Source: Cupriavidus sp. D384 (GTDB lineage Bacteria; Pseudomonadota; Gammaproteobacteria; Burkholderiales; Burkholderiaceae). From it: DNA of 64,000 bases. Position 1 is the first letter of the stretch. The number at the start of each line of letters is the position of its first letter. A model generated the notes under the pieces. The model had not been told where the DNA came from and searched no databases. It was given only the letters and a program-made list of their open reading frames with translations. A program made the translations under genes and the position numbers. Shown here piece by piece: positions 63,395 to 64,000 of the stretch. The stretch spans positions 1-64,000 of the forward strand of contig NZ_BBQI01000011.1 of assembly GCF_001652915.1 (NCBI RefSeq), written 5' to 3'.

Positions 63395-64000
63395 AGTCCA
63401 CCATGCAGCGCACCCTTCGGCGCACGGCGATTGTGCTGGCCTGCGCCTGGCTGGCAGGTTGCGCCAGCGTGCCCTATCACGCCCCGGCCATGCCGCTGCC
63501 GGCCGCCTATCAGGAGGCGCAGGACAGCGCAGCCCAGGGCGCGCAGCCGGACACCATCGCGCCGGACTGGTGGCACGCGTACGGCGACGCCACGCTCGAC
63601 GCCCTGCTGGCCCGCATCGACGTATCGAACCAGAGCCTGCTGAAGTCCATGGCACTGCTGCGCGACGCCCGTGCCCAGGTGGATGCCGCCCGCGCCGCCT
63701 ACTTCCCGACCGTCGGCGCCACGGCCAGCGTCACGAGCACGCACCTGTCGGCCAACGTGGTGGGCCATTCCCTGGCCGGGAAAACCACGCCCGACCACTT
63801 GCTGGGGATCGGCGCCAGCTGGGAGCCGGACCTGTTCGGCCGCATCGGCAACAACGTCGATGCCGCACAGGCCCGTGCCCAGGCCAGCGCCGACGACGTG
63901 GCCGCCGTCCGGCTGAGCCTGCAGGCCGAAGCCGCCATCGACTACTTCGGCATCCGCTCGCTCGACCGCGAGGCCGCGCTGCTGCAGCAGACCGTGGACG
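63391..64000 (+). CDS. Outer-membrane efflux lipoprotein, NodT/OprM type (partial)
   Basis: The gene starts at ATG 63391, overlaps the adaptor stop by ATGA, and runs off the window after about 203 codons. It has a lipoprotein signal with lipobox LAGC (Cys near residue 24) and the OMF start PDWWHAYGDATLDALLARI, then VDAARAAYFPTVGATAS and WEPDLFGRIGNNVDAA. It forms the outer-membrane channel of the RND system. The C-terminus is outside the window. Confidence 0.92.
   Translation, partial: MKSTMQRTLRRTAIVLACAWLAGCASVPYHAPAMPLPAAYQEAQDSAAQGAQPDTIAPDWWHAYGDATLDALLARIDVSNQSLLKSMALLRDARAQVDAARAAYFPTVGATASVTSTHLSANVVGHSLAGKTTPDHLLGIGASWEPDLFGRIGNNVDAAQARAQASADDVAAVRLSLQAEAAIDYFGIRSLDREAALLQQTVD

Overview
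The window is a GC-rich (roughly 65-70 % by eye) piece of a chromosome from a member of the Burkholderiales, most likely the Cupriavidus/Ralstonia group. I infer this from two orphan Bug-type (tripartite tricarboxylate transporter) binding proteins, the protocatechuate/catechol-type degradation genes, many LysR/TetR regulators beside small catabolic clusters, and the hpd-aroP-tyrB set. No rRNA, tRNA, CRISPR array or intact insertion sequence was seen.

Layout. 0.1-4 kb: a FecA-like TonB receptor behind a Fur box, a 56-residue membrane peptide and a ChaA-type antiporter. 4-8.3 kb: the lower catechol branch, with catB-catC-bug-pcaD read leftward from a catR/catB divergent promoter that carries a textbook ATAC-N7-GTAT site. 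8.3-13.6 kb: an OpgC-like membrane protein, a TetR regulator, a class II amidotransferase, and a clsB-ybhN pair. 13.6-18 kb: a dihydrolipoyl-dehydrogenase-like enzyme, a peroxiredoxin-glutaredoxin hybrid and an exported M20 dipeptidase. 18-25 kb: a DUF1348 protein controlled by the same operator as the TetR gene 8 kb away, a hydrolase-LuxR fusion, a TDGAR-repeat secreted protein, a diiron protein, a Bug protein and a cNMP-binding/TrxR-like fusion. 25-32.5 kb: a CoA-transferase, a decayed AAA ATPase, a HicA-like/HTH gene pair, a patatin, an AraC regulator with a frameshifted cupin, and a BON protein with a long disordered region. 32.6-40 kb: a chemoreceptor, SDR/TetR/MFS genes, and a LysR-VOC-fumarylpyruvate hydrolase cluster. 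40-41.6 kb: a second TDGAR-repeat protein, a 33-residue membrane peptide and a TetR, with twin operators in front. 41.7-45.5 kb: exonuclease III with a histone-like tail, divergent from a nuclease-helicase fusion behind a perfect LexA box. 45.7-52.1 kb: an MBL hydrolase, then lrp divergent from hpd-aroP-tyrB (tyrosine catabolism). 52.2-56.7 kb: SDR/LysR, a 2OG-oxygenase-like protein and nitroreductase/LysR. 56.7-64 kb: a two-component system divergent from an RND-adaptor-outer membrane factor efflux operon that runs off the window.

The least described elements are the TDGAR-repeat proteins with their regulator and micro-peptide, the HicA-like/HTH pair beside ATPase debris, and the SOS-boxed nuclease-helicase with its tailed exonuclease neighbour. 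Everyday metabolism (catechol, tyrosine, aromatic ring-cleavage products) and stress/efflux functions make up the rest.
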